Source: Rhizobiaceae bacterium
GTDB lineage: Bacteria; Pseudomonadota; Alphaproteobacteria; Rhizobiales; Rhizobiaceae
Reading direction: 5' to 3'
NCBI GenBank assembly: GCA_905339215.1
Contig: CAJPFN010000014.1
Span: 310,001 to 374,000, forward strand
DNA: 64,000 nucleotides
The notes beneath the pieces were generated by a model. The model did not search any database, was not told where the DNA came from, and saw nothing but the letters and a program-made list of their open reading frames with translations. The translations under genes were made by a program, and so were the position numbers. Shown one piece after another: positions 36,808-45,779 of this stretch (its first letter is position 1; the number at the start of each line of letters is the position of its first letter).

Positions 36808-37251
36808 TCAGGCCTGCCGCTTGAGCAGCGCCGAGGCGCCGGCGGTCAGGACGACCGAGACCGCGAAGAACCAGAGGCCCGGCCGTGCGAAGGCATCGGC
36901 GAGCCCCGTCGTCTTTGCCGCAAAGACGACCAGCGCCACCAAAACGACATCGAGCATCGACCAGTTCGACAGGATCCTGAACCAGGATGGCACCATGCGA
37001 TGGCCGTCGGGTCCGCCGTAGGCCGCAACATGGAGCAGGCCGAGCTTGGCCAGCGGGAAAGCCACCGAGAAGAGAGCGACGAGGGTCGCCAGGGCCATGT
37101 CGCCGCTACCCCACAGGCCGGCGATCATCGCAACGAGCGAGGGTTCATCGGTGAAGACAAAGAACTTCTGGATGCGGATCAGCGGTAGGACCAGACCGAG
37201 GCCGTAGCAGAAGGTGGCGGCGAAGAGGACGAGGGGCAGGAGGACGCGCAT
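36808..37251 (-). CDS. Paraquat-inducible protein A (PqiA)-like membrane protein
   Basis: Integral membrane protein of 147 aa with four hydrophobic segments. The PqiA family is recognised by VLPLIRIQKFFVF near residue 20, then SMLDVVLVALVVFAAKTTGLADAFARPG. The family is associated with membrane integrity and lipid transport. Single-domain short forms such as this one are common in Rhizobiales. The ATG at 37251 leads straight into the first helix; an alternative at 37305 adds 18 residues. It is 81 bases after fliJ, on the same strand. Confidence 0.8.
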   Translation of the reverse strand: MRVLLPLVLFAATFCYGLGLVLPLIRIQKFFVFTDEPSLVAMIAGLWGSGDMALATLVALFSVAFPLAKLGLLHVAAYGGPDGHRMVPSWFRILSNWSMLDVVLVALVVFAAKTTGLADAFARPGLWFFAVSVVLTAGASALLKRQA

Positions 37252-37332
37252 CGTCTCATGATGGCGAAGGGCTGCGGCGAGTGGAAGAGCGTTCTGGGAC
37301 CACACTGCGCGCCGCTCGCGGCGCGCTCTGGG

Positions 37333-37710
37333 TCAGCCGATCATCGCGCTGCGCGCCGACACCTCTGGTTCGCGCAGACGCGTGTCGCGCGATTCCAGCA
37401 TCTCGGCCTTGGCAAGTTCCGCTTCAGCTTCGGCGAGTAGGCTCTCGGCCGTCTTCTTCTGCTGAACGAGGTCGGACTGGGAGTTCTTCAGATTGTCGCG
37501 GCGAAGGCGGGCCGCCTTGGCGAAAGTGGGGTAGGCGAAGTGATTGACGTCGGTGATGCCGGCCTTGCGTTCCTCGGCGGCGATCTGGACGTCGAGCTCA
37601 GTGGCCATGCGGTCGAACTCGGCGATCATCATGTCAAGCTGGGCCAACTGGCGCTTTTTCTCGTTCACCTGGAACTGCTTGAGCCGGACGAGGTTCTCAC
37701 GTGGCTTCAT
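37333..37710 (-). CDS. fliJ: Flagellar export chaperone FliJ
   Basis: Cytosolic coiled-coil protein of 125 aa, helical almost throughout, starting MKPRENLVRLKQFQVNEKKRQL, which is the usual FliJ opening (a heptad-rich helical hairpin). FliJ acts with the FliI ATPase at the flagellar type III export gate. Its position divergent from ctrA is typical of Rhizobiales chromosomes, although no other flagellar gene lies here. The ATG at 37710 is followed at once by conserved sequence. Confidence 0.82.
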   Translation of the reverse strand: MKPRENLVRLKQFQVNEKKRQLAQLDMMIAEFDRMATELDVQIAAEERKAGITDVNHFAYPTFAKAARLRRDNLKNSQSDLVQQKKTAESLLAEAEAELAKAEMLESRDTRLREPEVSARSAMIG

Positions 37711-38154
37711 GACTCGAAACTCCCGAATACGCACATCTGAACACCGAAGCGGCTTCGCCGAGAACTGCCGTCCCGCGCCCGTCAAACGGTTCCGGCGACG
37801 ATAGGAAACGAAATCCTAAAGATTCTCGCCGTTGGTAACCATTCGTTTACGGGCGTTGTTAATCATACGGGACAGGACTTAAGGGGCGGTAAAAAAACCT
37901 GGGTCGACGGACGATGCGGACGAGGCGAGTCGACAGAGTCGCTTGTGCGAGTTTCTTAACGTTTCGCTTTAGGTTTTCTGTTTCTTGATTCACTAGCAGA
38001 TTCAATATGGTGGATGCACGAGCTAGAAAATCTGATATCGCTTGCAAAGCGGAATTAGATTTTGTTAACCATTCGGTGGCAGCCTCCGATTCAGGCAATC
38101 GCTGCCCCGCGCCGCCAGCCCCACGACGGCACGAGGGCAGAGAAGGGGAATGAA
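37711..38154. promoter_or_regulatory. ctrA-fliJ divergent regulatory region, rich in GANTC sites
   Basis: This 444-bp AT-richer region carries no gene. Seven GANTC sites (CcrM methylation targets) are present, at 37711, 37821, 37927, 37936, 37987, 37999 and 38088, whereas fewer than two are expected by chance. CtrA-like half sites include TTAACCAT at 38065 and TTAACG at 37956. This agrees with methylation- and CtrA-controlled ctrA promoters known in Caulobacter and Brucella. Confidence 0.65.
38065..38072. promoter_or_regulatory. CtrA half-site upstream of ctrA
   Basis: TTAACCAT, the known 8-base CtrA recognition half-site, lies 82 bases before the ctrA ATG and is a candidate for autoregulation. 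Confidence 0.55.
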
Positions 38155-38850
<696 letters not shown>

Positions 38851-38941
38851 TCGCGGCGAGAGCCGTTCGCGACCAGCCAAGAGGGGAATGGTGCGCCGGG
38901 CGCGGGTGTCGCGATCGGCCGTGTTGCCTTGCGCGATTCGT

Positions 38942-39310
38942 TCACGCCGCCATATCGAGCTGGCGGAATCGCTCGAGAAGCTGCGGGCGGTTGAACGGCT
39001 TTAGAATATAGCCCTGGGCGCCGGCCCGCTTCGCCCGCATGATCGCACCGATATCCACCTCGATCAGGCTGATGGCGATCTGCGGCCGGATCGGACTCGG
39101 AATGGCGCGGACGCGTCGGATGAATTCTTCTGCGGCCATGTCCGGCAGCCCGCCGTCGACGACGATGAGGTCGGGCATGTCGTTGTCACACATGTATAGC
39201 GCATCGCTGCCGCTCTCGGCCTCGATGACCACCAGGTCGGGTCCGTTGAGGATGCGCTTCGCCACCTTCCGGATGACGCTCGAATCGTCGATGAACATGC
39301 AGCGCTTCAT
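38942..39310 (-). CDS. Single-domain response regulator (CheY-like) next to chpT
   Basis: Stand-alone receiver of 122 aa with acidic residues 8-9 (FIDDSS), phospho-acceptor Asp52 (IVVDGGLPDM), Ser81 in the Thr/Ser switch position and Lys104 (ILKPF). It has no output domain. It lies between chpT and ctrA, so it may exchange phosphate with ChpT or CckA, as CpdR or DivK do, but its identity with either is not supported by the sequence. The ATG at 39310 fits the first strand; 39334 would add eight residues. Confidence 0.88.
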   Translation of the reverse strand: MKRCMFIDDSSVIRKVAKRILNGPDLVVIEAESGSDALYMCDNDMPDLIVVDGGLPDMAAEEFIRRVRAIPSPIRPQIAISLIEVDIGAIMRAKRAGAQGYILKPFNRPQLLERFRQLDMAA

Positions 39311-39473
39311 GTCTCTTGCCCTCTCCACACTCATGTGACAGCGCGGGAATAATTTAGGGAAAGACTAGGAGAGCGACGTAAAGAAGCGGAAAACGCGGTC
39401 GCTAAACTTGAAAGCGACTTTGAATATTGGTTTCCGCAAAGTTAAGTCCGCCGCCGACCCGGCGGAAGCCGCC

Positions 39474-40103
39474 TCAGGCGGCGGTGAGCACGATCTCCTC
39501 GGCGGAGGCACGGATCGAGACCTGCATGCCCGACTCGCGCGCCAGAAGCAGCGTGTAGTAGGGCTGGACGCTGTGCGCGTCGATCGGCTCCTCGGGCTTC
39601 TTTCCGGAGTGGAGTTCGAGGAACTTAGGCGGAACGCGAACCATCGGCCCCGAAGAGGTCAGGGTGAACTTCGGCGCGGTCTCGACGTCGTCGAGCTCGA
39701 CGGTGATCTTGCCGCCGCGCGGGATCGTGCCGATGGACACGAGGATCAGGTTGAGCAGTAGCTTGACCTTGTTCTTCGGCAGCAGAGCCCTGCGGCCGAT
39801 CCAGACCAGTTCGGGCTTCTCGTTCTTGATGTAGGCAGCGGCGACCGACTCGGCATCCCCGGTGTCGATCATCATCCCGGCGGATCCGGCGGCGCCGAAG
39901 GCGATGCGGGCGAACTGGAGGCGCGCCGACGCGTTTCTCGCGCTCGTCCGGATCAGGTTCATGGCGTCTTCGTCGGCACCTCCCTCATCGAGGAGTTCGA
40001 GGCCGTTGTTGATGGCCCCCACGGGAGAGATGATGTCGTGGCAGATGCGGCTGCACAGCAGGGCCGCGAGGTCCGGCGCGGACAGCGTGAACACATCTGG
40101 CAT
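39474..40103 (-). CDS. chpT: Histidine phosphotransferase ChpT
   Basis: Protein of 209 aa resembling a histidine kinase core that does not bind ATP. The N-terminal helical hairpin has DLAALLCSRICHDIISPVGAINNGLELL in pieces, with His22 as the phospho-site; a degenerate Bergerat-like domain follows (residues 90-200). ChpT relays phosphate from CckA to CtrA and CpdR. The window also shows ctrA and sciP within 4 kb, which confirms the assignment. Confidence 0.93.
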   Translation of the reverse strand: MPDVFTLSAPDLAALLCSRICHDIISPVGAINNGLELLDEGGADEDAMNLIRTSARNASARLQFARIAFGAAGSAGMMIDTGDAESVAAAYIKNEKPELVWIGRRALLPKNKVKLLLNLILVSIGTIPRGGKITVELDDVETAPKFTLTSSGPMVRVPPKFLELHSGKKPEEPIDAHSVQPYYTLLLARESGMQVSIRASAEEIVLTAA

Positions 40104-40166
40104 TTGCGGTCTCCGGACAGTTCGCGCCCGGCAAACCGGCGCGAATCGAATTCATTCAGGCAAGGC

Positions 40167-40298
40167 TTAGTTACATGCGGGGCAGGTCGCCAGCAAGAAT
40201 AGGCCGAACAATACCGCGCCGGACAGCTTACGATCGTAACCCGTGGCAGGCACCGTTTCGGCCGGATCGACAAACCCGGCACTCGGATCGAAAGCCAT
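40167..40298 (-). CDS. Possible 43-aa membrane or lipid-anchored small protein
   Basis: A short open frame begins MAFDPSAGFVDPAETVPATG, is followed by YDRK, and ends in one hydrophobic segment with two cysteines (VLFGLFLLATCPACN). GGCGGA lies 3 bases before the ATG. It ends 63 bases before the chpT start, on the same strand. Codon third positions are only moderately GC-rich, so it may not be real. Confidence 0.35.
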   Translation of the reverse strand: MAFDPSAGFVDPAETVPATGYDRKLSGAVLFGLFLLATCPACN

Positions 40299-40322
40299 CG
40301 ATCCGCCATCATCATCAGAGAG

Positions 40323-40334
40323 TTTAATGGTTGA
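40323..40334. promoter_or_regulatory. Weak CtrA-like site upstream of eipA
   Basis: TTTAATGGTTGA contains, on the other strand, CAACCATTAAA, close to the TTAACCAT half-site. It lies in the 341-bp divergent region between chpT and eipA. In Brucella eipA is reported to be CtrA-controlled. The remainder of this region holds the small frame above and no other recognisable element. Confidence 0.3.
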
Positions 40335-40444
40335 AAAAGGATTACGGCATAGCGTGCCGCAATCGGTCGCCGAGCCGACGAGAGAAGCGGTCGAGGCGAA
40401 CAGAGAGCGTCGACGGGCAGTGCTCCCGGACGGAGACAGGATGC

Positions 40445-41026
40445 ATGCTTTCCAAGATTGTTGAACGGGGCTTCGCCAGGCTTGGTGCCGCGATAGTCGT
40501 ATCGCTTGCCGTCGTGTTCATGGCAACCGCCGGCTCGCGGGCCGAAGGATATACAGCCCAGGAAATCGTCGATTCCGGGCATCGGTTCTTCGGCGCGACC
40601 TCTGGCGGCCTTGCGTCGCTGATCGAGAAAGTCTTCTCCTCCTACGGCTTGCCGAACGGCTATATCCTCGGCGAAGAGGGATCCGGCGCCTTTGTCGGCG
40701 GACTGACCTATGGCGAGGGGACGCTTTACACGAAGAACGCCGGTGACCATCCGGTCTTCTGGCAGGGGCCTTCGCTGGGCTGGGATTTCGGCGGCCAGGG
40801 CTCGCGGACCATGATCCTGGTCTACAACCTCGACGACATCTCCGCCGTGTACAACCGTTTCGCCGGAGTCGCCGGTTCCGCCTACGTCATGGCGGGCCTC
40901 GGTTTCACGGTCCTCAAGCGGGGCAATGTCCTGCTGGTTCCGGTTCGCACCGGGGTCGGGGCGCGGCTCGGCGTCAACGTGGGGTATCTGAAGCTGACGC
41001 AGAAGCCTACCTGGAATCCGTTCTGA
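40445..41026 (+). CDS. eipA: Envelope integrity protein EipA (DUF1134)
   Basis: Periplasmic protein of 193 aa with a signal peptide (hydrophobic AAIVVSLAVVFMATAG, cleavage near SRAEG). The mature part, from GYTAQEIVDSGHRFFGATSGGLASL through QGPSLGWDFGGQGSR to VLLVPVRTGVGARLGVNVGYLK, is the conserved DUF1134 domain, a small beta-barrel in Brucella EipA that supports cell-envelope integrity. The gene order with chpT and ctrA is the same as in Brucella. ATG 40445 was chosen for its position directly before the signal peptide. Confidence 0.93.
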   Translation: MLSKIVERGFARLGAAIVVSLAVVFMATAGSRAEGYTAQEIVDSGHRFFGATSGGLASLIEKVFSSYGLPNGYILGEEGSGAFVGGLTYGEGTLYTKNAGDHPVFWQGPSLGWDFGGQGSRTMILVYNLDDISAVYNRFAGVAGSAYVMAGLGFTVLKRGNVLLVPVRTGVGARLGVNVGYLKLTQKPTWNPF

Positions 41027-41152
41027 GGCGGGCCGGGCCTGCTGCCAGCTTAACCTTAAGACGCGGCAGGGCCGGGCGGGACGAACTCGGCTCTGGATCA
41101 AAGGCGTGCCGCTATGGCACATAGGACGCTTCCGTTGGAGCGATAAGCGTCG

Positions 41153-42394
41153 GTGATCCAGTCCATTCTCTTCTTTGCGCTCGGTTTCCTGTGCGCCGGC
41201 TTTCTGGCGTTGATGCTGGCGCCTGCTGTCTGGCGCCGCGCGGTCCGCCTGACACGCAAGCGCATCGAGGCTTCCGTTCCGCTGTCTCTGGGCGAGATCC
41301 AGGCCGACAAGGACCGCATCCGGGCCGAGTTCGCGATGTCGACCCGGCGCCTGGAGATGAGTATTAAGTCGTTCCGCGAGAAGGCGGCCGCCCAGGTCAT
41401 CGAGATCAATCGCAACCGCGAGGAACTGAAGCAGCTTGCCGCCGAGCGGGCCGAAAAGGACCGGGCATTGTCGCAGCTCGAGGCCAAGGGCGGCGAACTC
41501 CGCGCCGAACTTCGCATTCGCGAAGACCAGATGCAGCGACTGGCGGACAGGCTGGCGGAGGCCGAGCAGCGGCTGGAACAAAAAGCGCAGGAGTTGGAGA
41601 AGCTCGGGCGCATGTATGACGATGCGTCGTTTTCGGCGAGCAACCGGCAGATCGAGCTGGTGGCACGCGAATCCGAGGTCGACAAGCTCTCTAGCGACCT
41701 GAGTTCGCTGCGTGGACAGCGCAAGGACGGCGAGAAGCGCCTCAACGAGATCGGCGCCGAGAACAAGACGCTCCGCGAGGCGCTGAAGGCCGAGAAGAAG
41801 CGGATCGGCGATCTCGAGAAGAAGATCGAACGTCTGATGGCCACGGTCGCCGATCGCGACGAGAAGCTCGACCGCCGCGAGCGCGAACTGGCGAGGCTGC
41901 GCGAACACATGAGCGGCGCGACGCGGGCCGGCAGCGACCTCGAAGCCGAGTTCGCGGAGATGCAGATCGAGAAGGCGAAGCTCGAGGCGCAGGTGGCGGA
42001 TCTGACGCTGCAGATGTCGCGCCTCCTCTCAGGAGCCACCGGCGGCGACGTCGAGAAGGCGTTGTCCAGGCTCGACGAGGATCGCGCCCGGCTCGAGGAG
42101 CGCCTCGGCGTCCTCACGCGCGAAAACAAGAAGCTGCGTTCCGACCTCGCGGAATACGAGCGCACGAAGTCTGAGGACTGGAGCGAGGAGCGACGCGAGA
42201 ACGCGCTGCTGCGTGAGCAGATCAACGATCTCGCGGCGGAAGTCATTACCATGACGGCCGCTCTCGAGGGACCCGATTCGCCGATCCGCAAGGCGCTCGC
42301 GGCCGCACCCGAGAAGCCGCTCGATCCGCGTGACAAGATCAGCAGCCTCGCCGACCGGGTGAAGGCGCTGCAGAAGGCGGCGTCGGTCTCCTGA
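41153..42394 (+). CDS. Membrane-anchored coiled-coil protein of unknown function
   Basis: Protein of 413 aa with an N-terminal membrane anchor (ILFFALGFLCAGFLALMLAPAV, residues 4-25). The rest is almost entirely heptad-repeat, charged coiled coil (residues 45-385, rich in Glu, Lys, Arg). Starts at a GTG. The topology suggests a cytoplasmic filament-like or scaffold protein bound to the inner membrane, in the manner of RmuC-like or division-scaffold proteins, but no catalytic domain is visible and I do not recognise a named family. It follows eipA by 126 bases and converges on the methyltransferase with a 5-base gap. Confidence 0.85.
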   Translation: MIQSILFFALGFLCAGFLALMLAPAVWRRAVRLTRKRIEASVPLSLGEIQADKDRIRAEFAMSTRRLEMSIKSFREKAAAQVIEINRNREELKQLAAERAEKDRALSQLEAKGGELRAELRIREDQMQRLADRLAEAEQRLEQKAQELEKLGRMYDDASFSASNRQIELVARESEVDKLSSDLSSLRGQRKDGEKRLNEIGAENKTLREALKAEKKRIGDLEKKIERLMATVADRDEKLDRRERELARLREHMSGATRAGSDLEAEFAEMQIEKAKLEAQVADLTLQMSRLLSGATGGDVEKALSRLDEDRARLEERLGVLTRENKKLRSDLAEYERTKSEDWSEERRENALLREQINDLAAEVITMTAALEGPDSPIRKALAAAPEKPLDPRDKISSLADRVKALQKAASVS

Positions 42395-42399
42395 CCGCC

Positions 42400-43227
42400 T
42401 CAGCCGGCCCTGCACATCTCGTGCAGCGCAATAGCCGATGCGGCGGCGACGTTCAGGCTGTCGAAACCGGGCGCCATGGCGATGCGGGCGGTGCGTAGCT
42501 TGCCGAGCAGTGCGGCGGACAGGCCCGGCCCTTCCGCTCCAAGCACCAGTGCCGCGCGTTCCGGCCGGGCGATCGAGCGGATGTCCTCGGCACCGGCCGG
42601 CGAGAGTGCCACCGGTTCGAAGCCATGTCGCCGGACCGTCCCGATGATTTCCACGGCATCCCCGCCGCGGACGAACGGCACCTTCAGAGCCGCCCCGACC
42701 GAAACGCGGATCGCCTTCCGATAGAGCGGATCGCAACTCGTCCGGTCGAGGACGACGGCATCGGCGCCGAAGGCGGCGGCGTTGCGGAAGATCGCGCCGA
42801 CATTGTCGTGATTGGAGAGGCCGACGAGCACGACCACCGTCGCCCTTCGCGGAAGCGATGCGAGAAGATCCTCGAACGTCTCCGGCGCGCGGCGCCGGCC
42901 GACGGCCAGGATGCCGCGATGGATCGGGAAACCGGCGATTGCATTCATCACCTCCGCCGAGGCCACATAGACCGGCAGGTCGGCGGGCGCCGCATCCAGC
43001 GTGTCGGCCAGTCCTTCCAGGCGGTTCTCCAGCACCAGCACCGATTCGGCCTCGAATCGGCCGGCGGAGAAGAGCGCGGCAAGCACCACCTTGCCCTCGG
43101 CGACGAACCGACCTTCGCGCCCGACGAGATCGCGCTCGCGGACGTCGCGGTAGACGGCGACTCGCGGATCGCCGGGATCGTCGATGCGGATGGCGTTCAA
43201 TCGCGCCGCCGGCTGCTCTGAGTCCAT
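42400..43227 (-). CDS. TrmH/SpoU-family RNA methyltransferase
   Basis: SAM-dependent rRNA/tRNA 2'-O-methyltransferase of 275 aa. The SPOUT knot motifs are clear: motif 1 GLSNHDNVGAIFRNAAAFGADAVVL (about residue 135), motif 2 ALVLGAEGPGLS (about 220), and motif 3 LNVAAASAIALHE near the C-terminus. An N-terminal substrate-binding domain covers residues 1-100. The target nucleotide cannot be told. An in-frame start at 43266 would overlap the promoter side; ATG 43227 fits relatives. Confidence 0.92.
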   Translation of the reverse strand: MDSEQPAARLNAIRIDDPGDPRVAVYRDVRERDLVGREGRFVAEGKVVLAALFSAGRFEAESVLVLENRLEGLADTLDAAPADLPVYVASAEVMNAIAGFPIHRGILAVGRRRAPETFEDLLASLPRRATVVVLVGLSNHDNVGAIFRNAAAFGADAVVLDRTSCDPLYRKAIRVSVGAALKVPFVRGGDAVEIIGTVRRHGFEPVALSPAGAEDIRSIARPERAALVLGAEGPGLSAALLGKLRTARIAMAPGFDSLNVAAASAIALHEMCRAG

Positions 43228-43278
43228 CTTCGCCGCCGTGGTTGCATGGCCGGCGCGATCAGGCAAGTGCTGGGCGAG

Positions 43279-43614
43279 CTACCGGTCGAGCTCGACCCCT
43301 TCCCGTTGCGCAGCCCCGCTGACGCGGTGGAAACTCGCGTCGAGCGCCAAGAAGAGCCCGCGCACCGCGTCGGAGTTGCAGGAATAGTAGATCGTCTGGC
43401 GATCCCGGCGGGTCGTCACCAACCCCGTGTTGCGCAGCTTCGCCAGGTGCTGCGAAAGGGCCGACTGGCTCAAGCCGACCTTCTTCGCGATGGCGCCGAC
43501 GGACAGCTCCCCCTCCAGGAGATGTCCGATGATCACGAGCCGCTTGCCATTGCCCAGAAGCGTCAGCAGCTCGGCCACGCCGTTGGCGTTTTCGATTATT
43601 TTCTTTGCAAACAT
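43279..43614 (-). CDS. ArsR-family transcriptional regulator (NolR-like)
   Basis: Small winged-helix repressor of 111 aa with the recognition helix in VGLSQSALSQHLAKLRNTGLVTTRRDRQTIYY. The sequence is close in layout to the rhizobial nodulation regulator NolR (LLTLLGNGKRL, ISQSALSQHL). It has a single cysteine (YYSCNS), so classical arsenite or BigR-type dithiol sensing is unlikely. It stands alone, 165 bases after the HugZ-like gene and 51 before the methyltransferase start. Confidence 0.88.
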   Translation of the reverse strand: MFAKKIIENANGVAELLTLLGNGKRLVIIGHLLEGELSVGAIAKKVGLSQSALSQHLAKLRNTGLVTTRRDRQTIYYSCNSDAVRGLFLALDASFHRVSGAAQREGVELDR

Positions 43615-43779
43615 CTTACCCCGGTTTTCTTATGTTCGAGCCGTTGACCATGGGGGCGATGACCTCGGCTTCGCTGGACAGGACCATCAGTCAGTCGAGC
43701 GATGGCGGCGGCAATCTACGGCGCGGATGCTTGAAAATGCAAGCTCACAACCCAAACGTGCCCCGCAGTTGCGCGCGGC

Positions 43780-44556
43780 TCATTCGCTCGCAGCGAGCAC
43801 GGCGCGGCCGGCCTTCGCCAATTCGACGAGAGCCGTGCGCAGCTCCGCCGCCGAAGACAACGGCTGGGGAAAGAAGATCCGGCGCGCCTCGTCACCACGG
43901 GCGATATCCACGCCGTCGGCATCGAGGCCGATGACGTACCAGCCCTCGCTGCGCACCCCGGCGAAGGCGCGCGCGTAGACGTCGACGGCGTCGCGATGGT
44001 CTTCGTTCATGTGGACGATCGCCGACTGTTCGGTTCCGACAAGGCCCGCGGTCGCGGGGCTGTCGGTGATGAGGTCGGCGCGGGTCAGCGCATAGGCCTT
44101 GCCGAAACCGCCGTTGAGGCTCGCCTTCTGCGGGTCGAGGCGGAAGAAGGCAAAGTCGGGAAAGCCGACATAAAGCTTCGCCTTCGGATGACGGTTGAGA
44201 TAGCGGCGCTCGGCGCGGGCCTGCCCTGCGCTGCCGCGCTCCAGGCGCTCGGCGCGGCAGGAGATGCTGATGCGCGGGTGGGCGAGGGGATCGCCCTTGC
44301 CGGGTTCGCCGAGGAGAAGCGAGCAGCGGGGATCCGCGACCAGCCCGGCCGTGTGTCCGGAAAGCGCGGAGACCAGGATCAGCGGCGTGCCGTCGAGATC
44401 GGTGGCCACCGCGACACGGCTCGCCTGCGGAGAACCGTCGTTCGGGTCGAGGACGGCGAGCGCGCCGAAGCGGGCGCTGCGCACCAAGGTCCGCGCCAGG
44501 CGGATCGCCTCGGCATCGGTCTCGCGGATCACGTCCTTCTTGCGGGCCTGCTCCAC
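43780..44556 (-). CDS. HugZ-like heme utilisation / pyridoxamine 5'-phosphate oxidase-fold protein
   Basis: Protein of 258 aa. Residues 15-155 form the split-barrel flavin-reductase-like fold (RFGALAVLDPNDGSPQASRVAVATDLDG), and residues 170-255 are a DUF2470 domain (SAIVHMNEDHRDAVDVYARAF). This two-domain build is shared with HugZ/HutZ heme-degrading enzymes. The first HNEDH-like motif His is present as HMNEDH. GTG 44556 was chosen because GGAGG lies 5 bases upstream. It is the last gene of a three-gene operon with a CoA racemase and an SDR, possibly by chance. Confidence 0.82.
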   Translation of the reverse strand: MEQARKKDVIRETDAEAIRLARTLVRSARFGALAVLDPNDGSPQASRVAVATDLDGTPLILVSALSGHTAGLVADPRCSLLLGEPGKGDPLAHPRISISCRAERLERGSAGQARAERRYLNRHPKAKLYVGFPDFAFFRLDPQKASLNGGFGKAYALTRADLITDSPATAGLVGTEQSAIVHMNEDHRDAVDVYARAFAGVRSEGWYVIGLDADGVDIARGDEARRIFFPQPLSSAAELRTALVELAKAGRAVLAASE

Positions 44557-44588
44557 CGCGTCCTCCAAACCTGATCGACAGACTCCGC

Positions 44589-45749
44589 TTATGCCCCGAC
44601 GACGGCCTCGCTGACAAGGGTCTCGGCGTCGTCGCCGGCAATGCCGAAGCCGGACAGGAGGGCGGCGATATCCGCGGGGGCGGCGTCGGGCCCGGCGAGG
44701 CTCGCAGGGGTCGCCGAGAAACGCGGGGCCGGGCGCGGCCGGGTCATGCGGCCGACCCGGGCATGCACATTGCGGGCCCGGTTGTGCGGGTGTTCGGCGG
44801 CTTCGGCCATCGACAGCACCGGCGCCACGCAGGCGTCGCTCGGCGCGAACAGGTCGGCCCATGCGTCCCGCGGACGTTCGCGCATACGCACTTCGATCGC
44901 GGCGCGGAGCTCCGGCCACGCGCGCGGATCGTACTGGCGGGCGACAAAGGCGGGATCGAGCGGCAGCAGGCGGACGAACTCGGCGAAGAACTGCGGCTCC
45001 AGGCAGGCGACGGCGACGTGGCGGCCGTCGGCCGCCTCGTAGACGTCGTAGAAGGGCGCGCCGCCGTCGAGCAGGTTGACGCCGCGGCGGTCCTTCCAGA
45101 AGCCCGAGGCGACATAGGAGAAGGTCGGCGCGAGGAGCATCGAGGCGCCGTCGACCATCGCCGCGTCGACCACCTGGCCGCAGCCGGTCGTCGCGCGCGA
45201 AACCAGCGCGGCAAGCACGCCCGCGACCAGGAACATCGTGCCGCCGCCGTAGTCGGCGACGAGGTTGAGAGGGATCGCCGGGCGTCCGTCCTTCGGGCCG
45301 ATGGCGTGGAGCGCGCCGGTCAGCGCCAGATAGGTCAGATCGTGGCCGGCGCGGTCGGCGAGCGGACCGTCCTGGCCGAAGCCGGTCATGCGGCCGTAGA
45401 CCAGGCGCGGGTTGCGCGCCAGGCACGGCTCCGGCCCAAGCCCCAGCCGCTCCATGACGCCGGGACGGAAACCCTCGACGAGAATGTCGGCCTTCTCGAC
45501 CAGGCGCAGCATCAGTTCGACGCCTTCCGGCCGCTTCAGGTCGACCTTCAGCGTGGAGCGGCCGTGCAGCGACAGGTCGACGTCGGGCGCCAGCGGCAGG
45601 AAGCCGGCGCCGGCCTTGAGACGCTTGACGCGGACGACGCGGGCGCCGTATTCGGCCAGCATCAGCGCCGCGAGCGGCACCGGGCCGATGCCGGCCATCT
45701 CGACGACGGTGAGGCCGGCGAGCGGCCCGGACGCGGTCGCGGCGGTCAT
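44589..45749 (-). CDS. Alpha-methylacyl-CoA racemase (CoA-transferase family III)
   Basis: Enzyme of 386 aa that epimerises 2-methylacyl-CoA esters in branched-chain fatty-acid breakdown. The N-terminal VVEMAGIGPVPLAALMLAEYGARVVRV is that of AMACR/Mcr. Active-site residues of the family are seen as His in RAGHDLTYLALTG, Asp in NLVADYGGG and Glu in CLEPQFFAEF. It lies 30 bases after the SDR and 32 bases before the HugZ-like gene. Confidence 0.9.
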   Translation of the reverse strand: MTAATASGPLAGLTVVEMAGIGPVPLAALMLAEYGARVVRVKRLKAGAGFLPLAPDVDLSLHGRSTLKVDLKRPEGVELMLRLVEKADILVEGFRPGVMERLGLGPEPCLARNPRLVYGRMTGFGQDGPLADRAGHDLTYLALTGALHAIGPKDGRPAIPLNLVADYGGGTMFLVAGVLAALVSRATTGCGQVVDAAMVDGASMLLAPTFSYVASGFWKDRRGVNLLDGGAPFYDVYEAADGRHVAVACLEPQFFAEFVRLLPLDPAFVARQYDPRAWPELRAAIEVRMRERPRDAWADLFAPSDACVAPVLSMAEAAEHPHNRARNVHARVGRMTRPRPAPRFSATPASLAGPDAAPADIAALLSGFGIAGDDAETLVSEAVVGA

Positions 45750-45779
45750 GGCGTCAATGCCGGGACGGTGCGCCTGCCG

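Noticed and set aside
39959-41908. Minus-strand frame of about 650 codons across eipA and the coiled-coil gene
   Set aside because: It is antisense to eipA and to the coiled-coil gene, overlaps chpT in another frame, and is Leu/Arg-rich without motifs.
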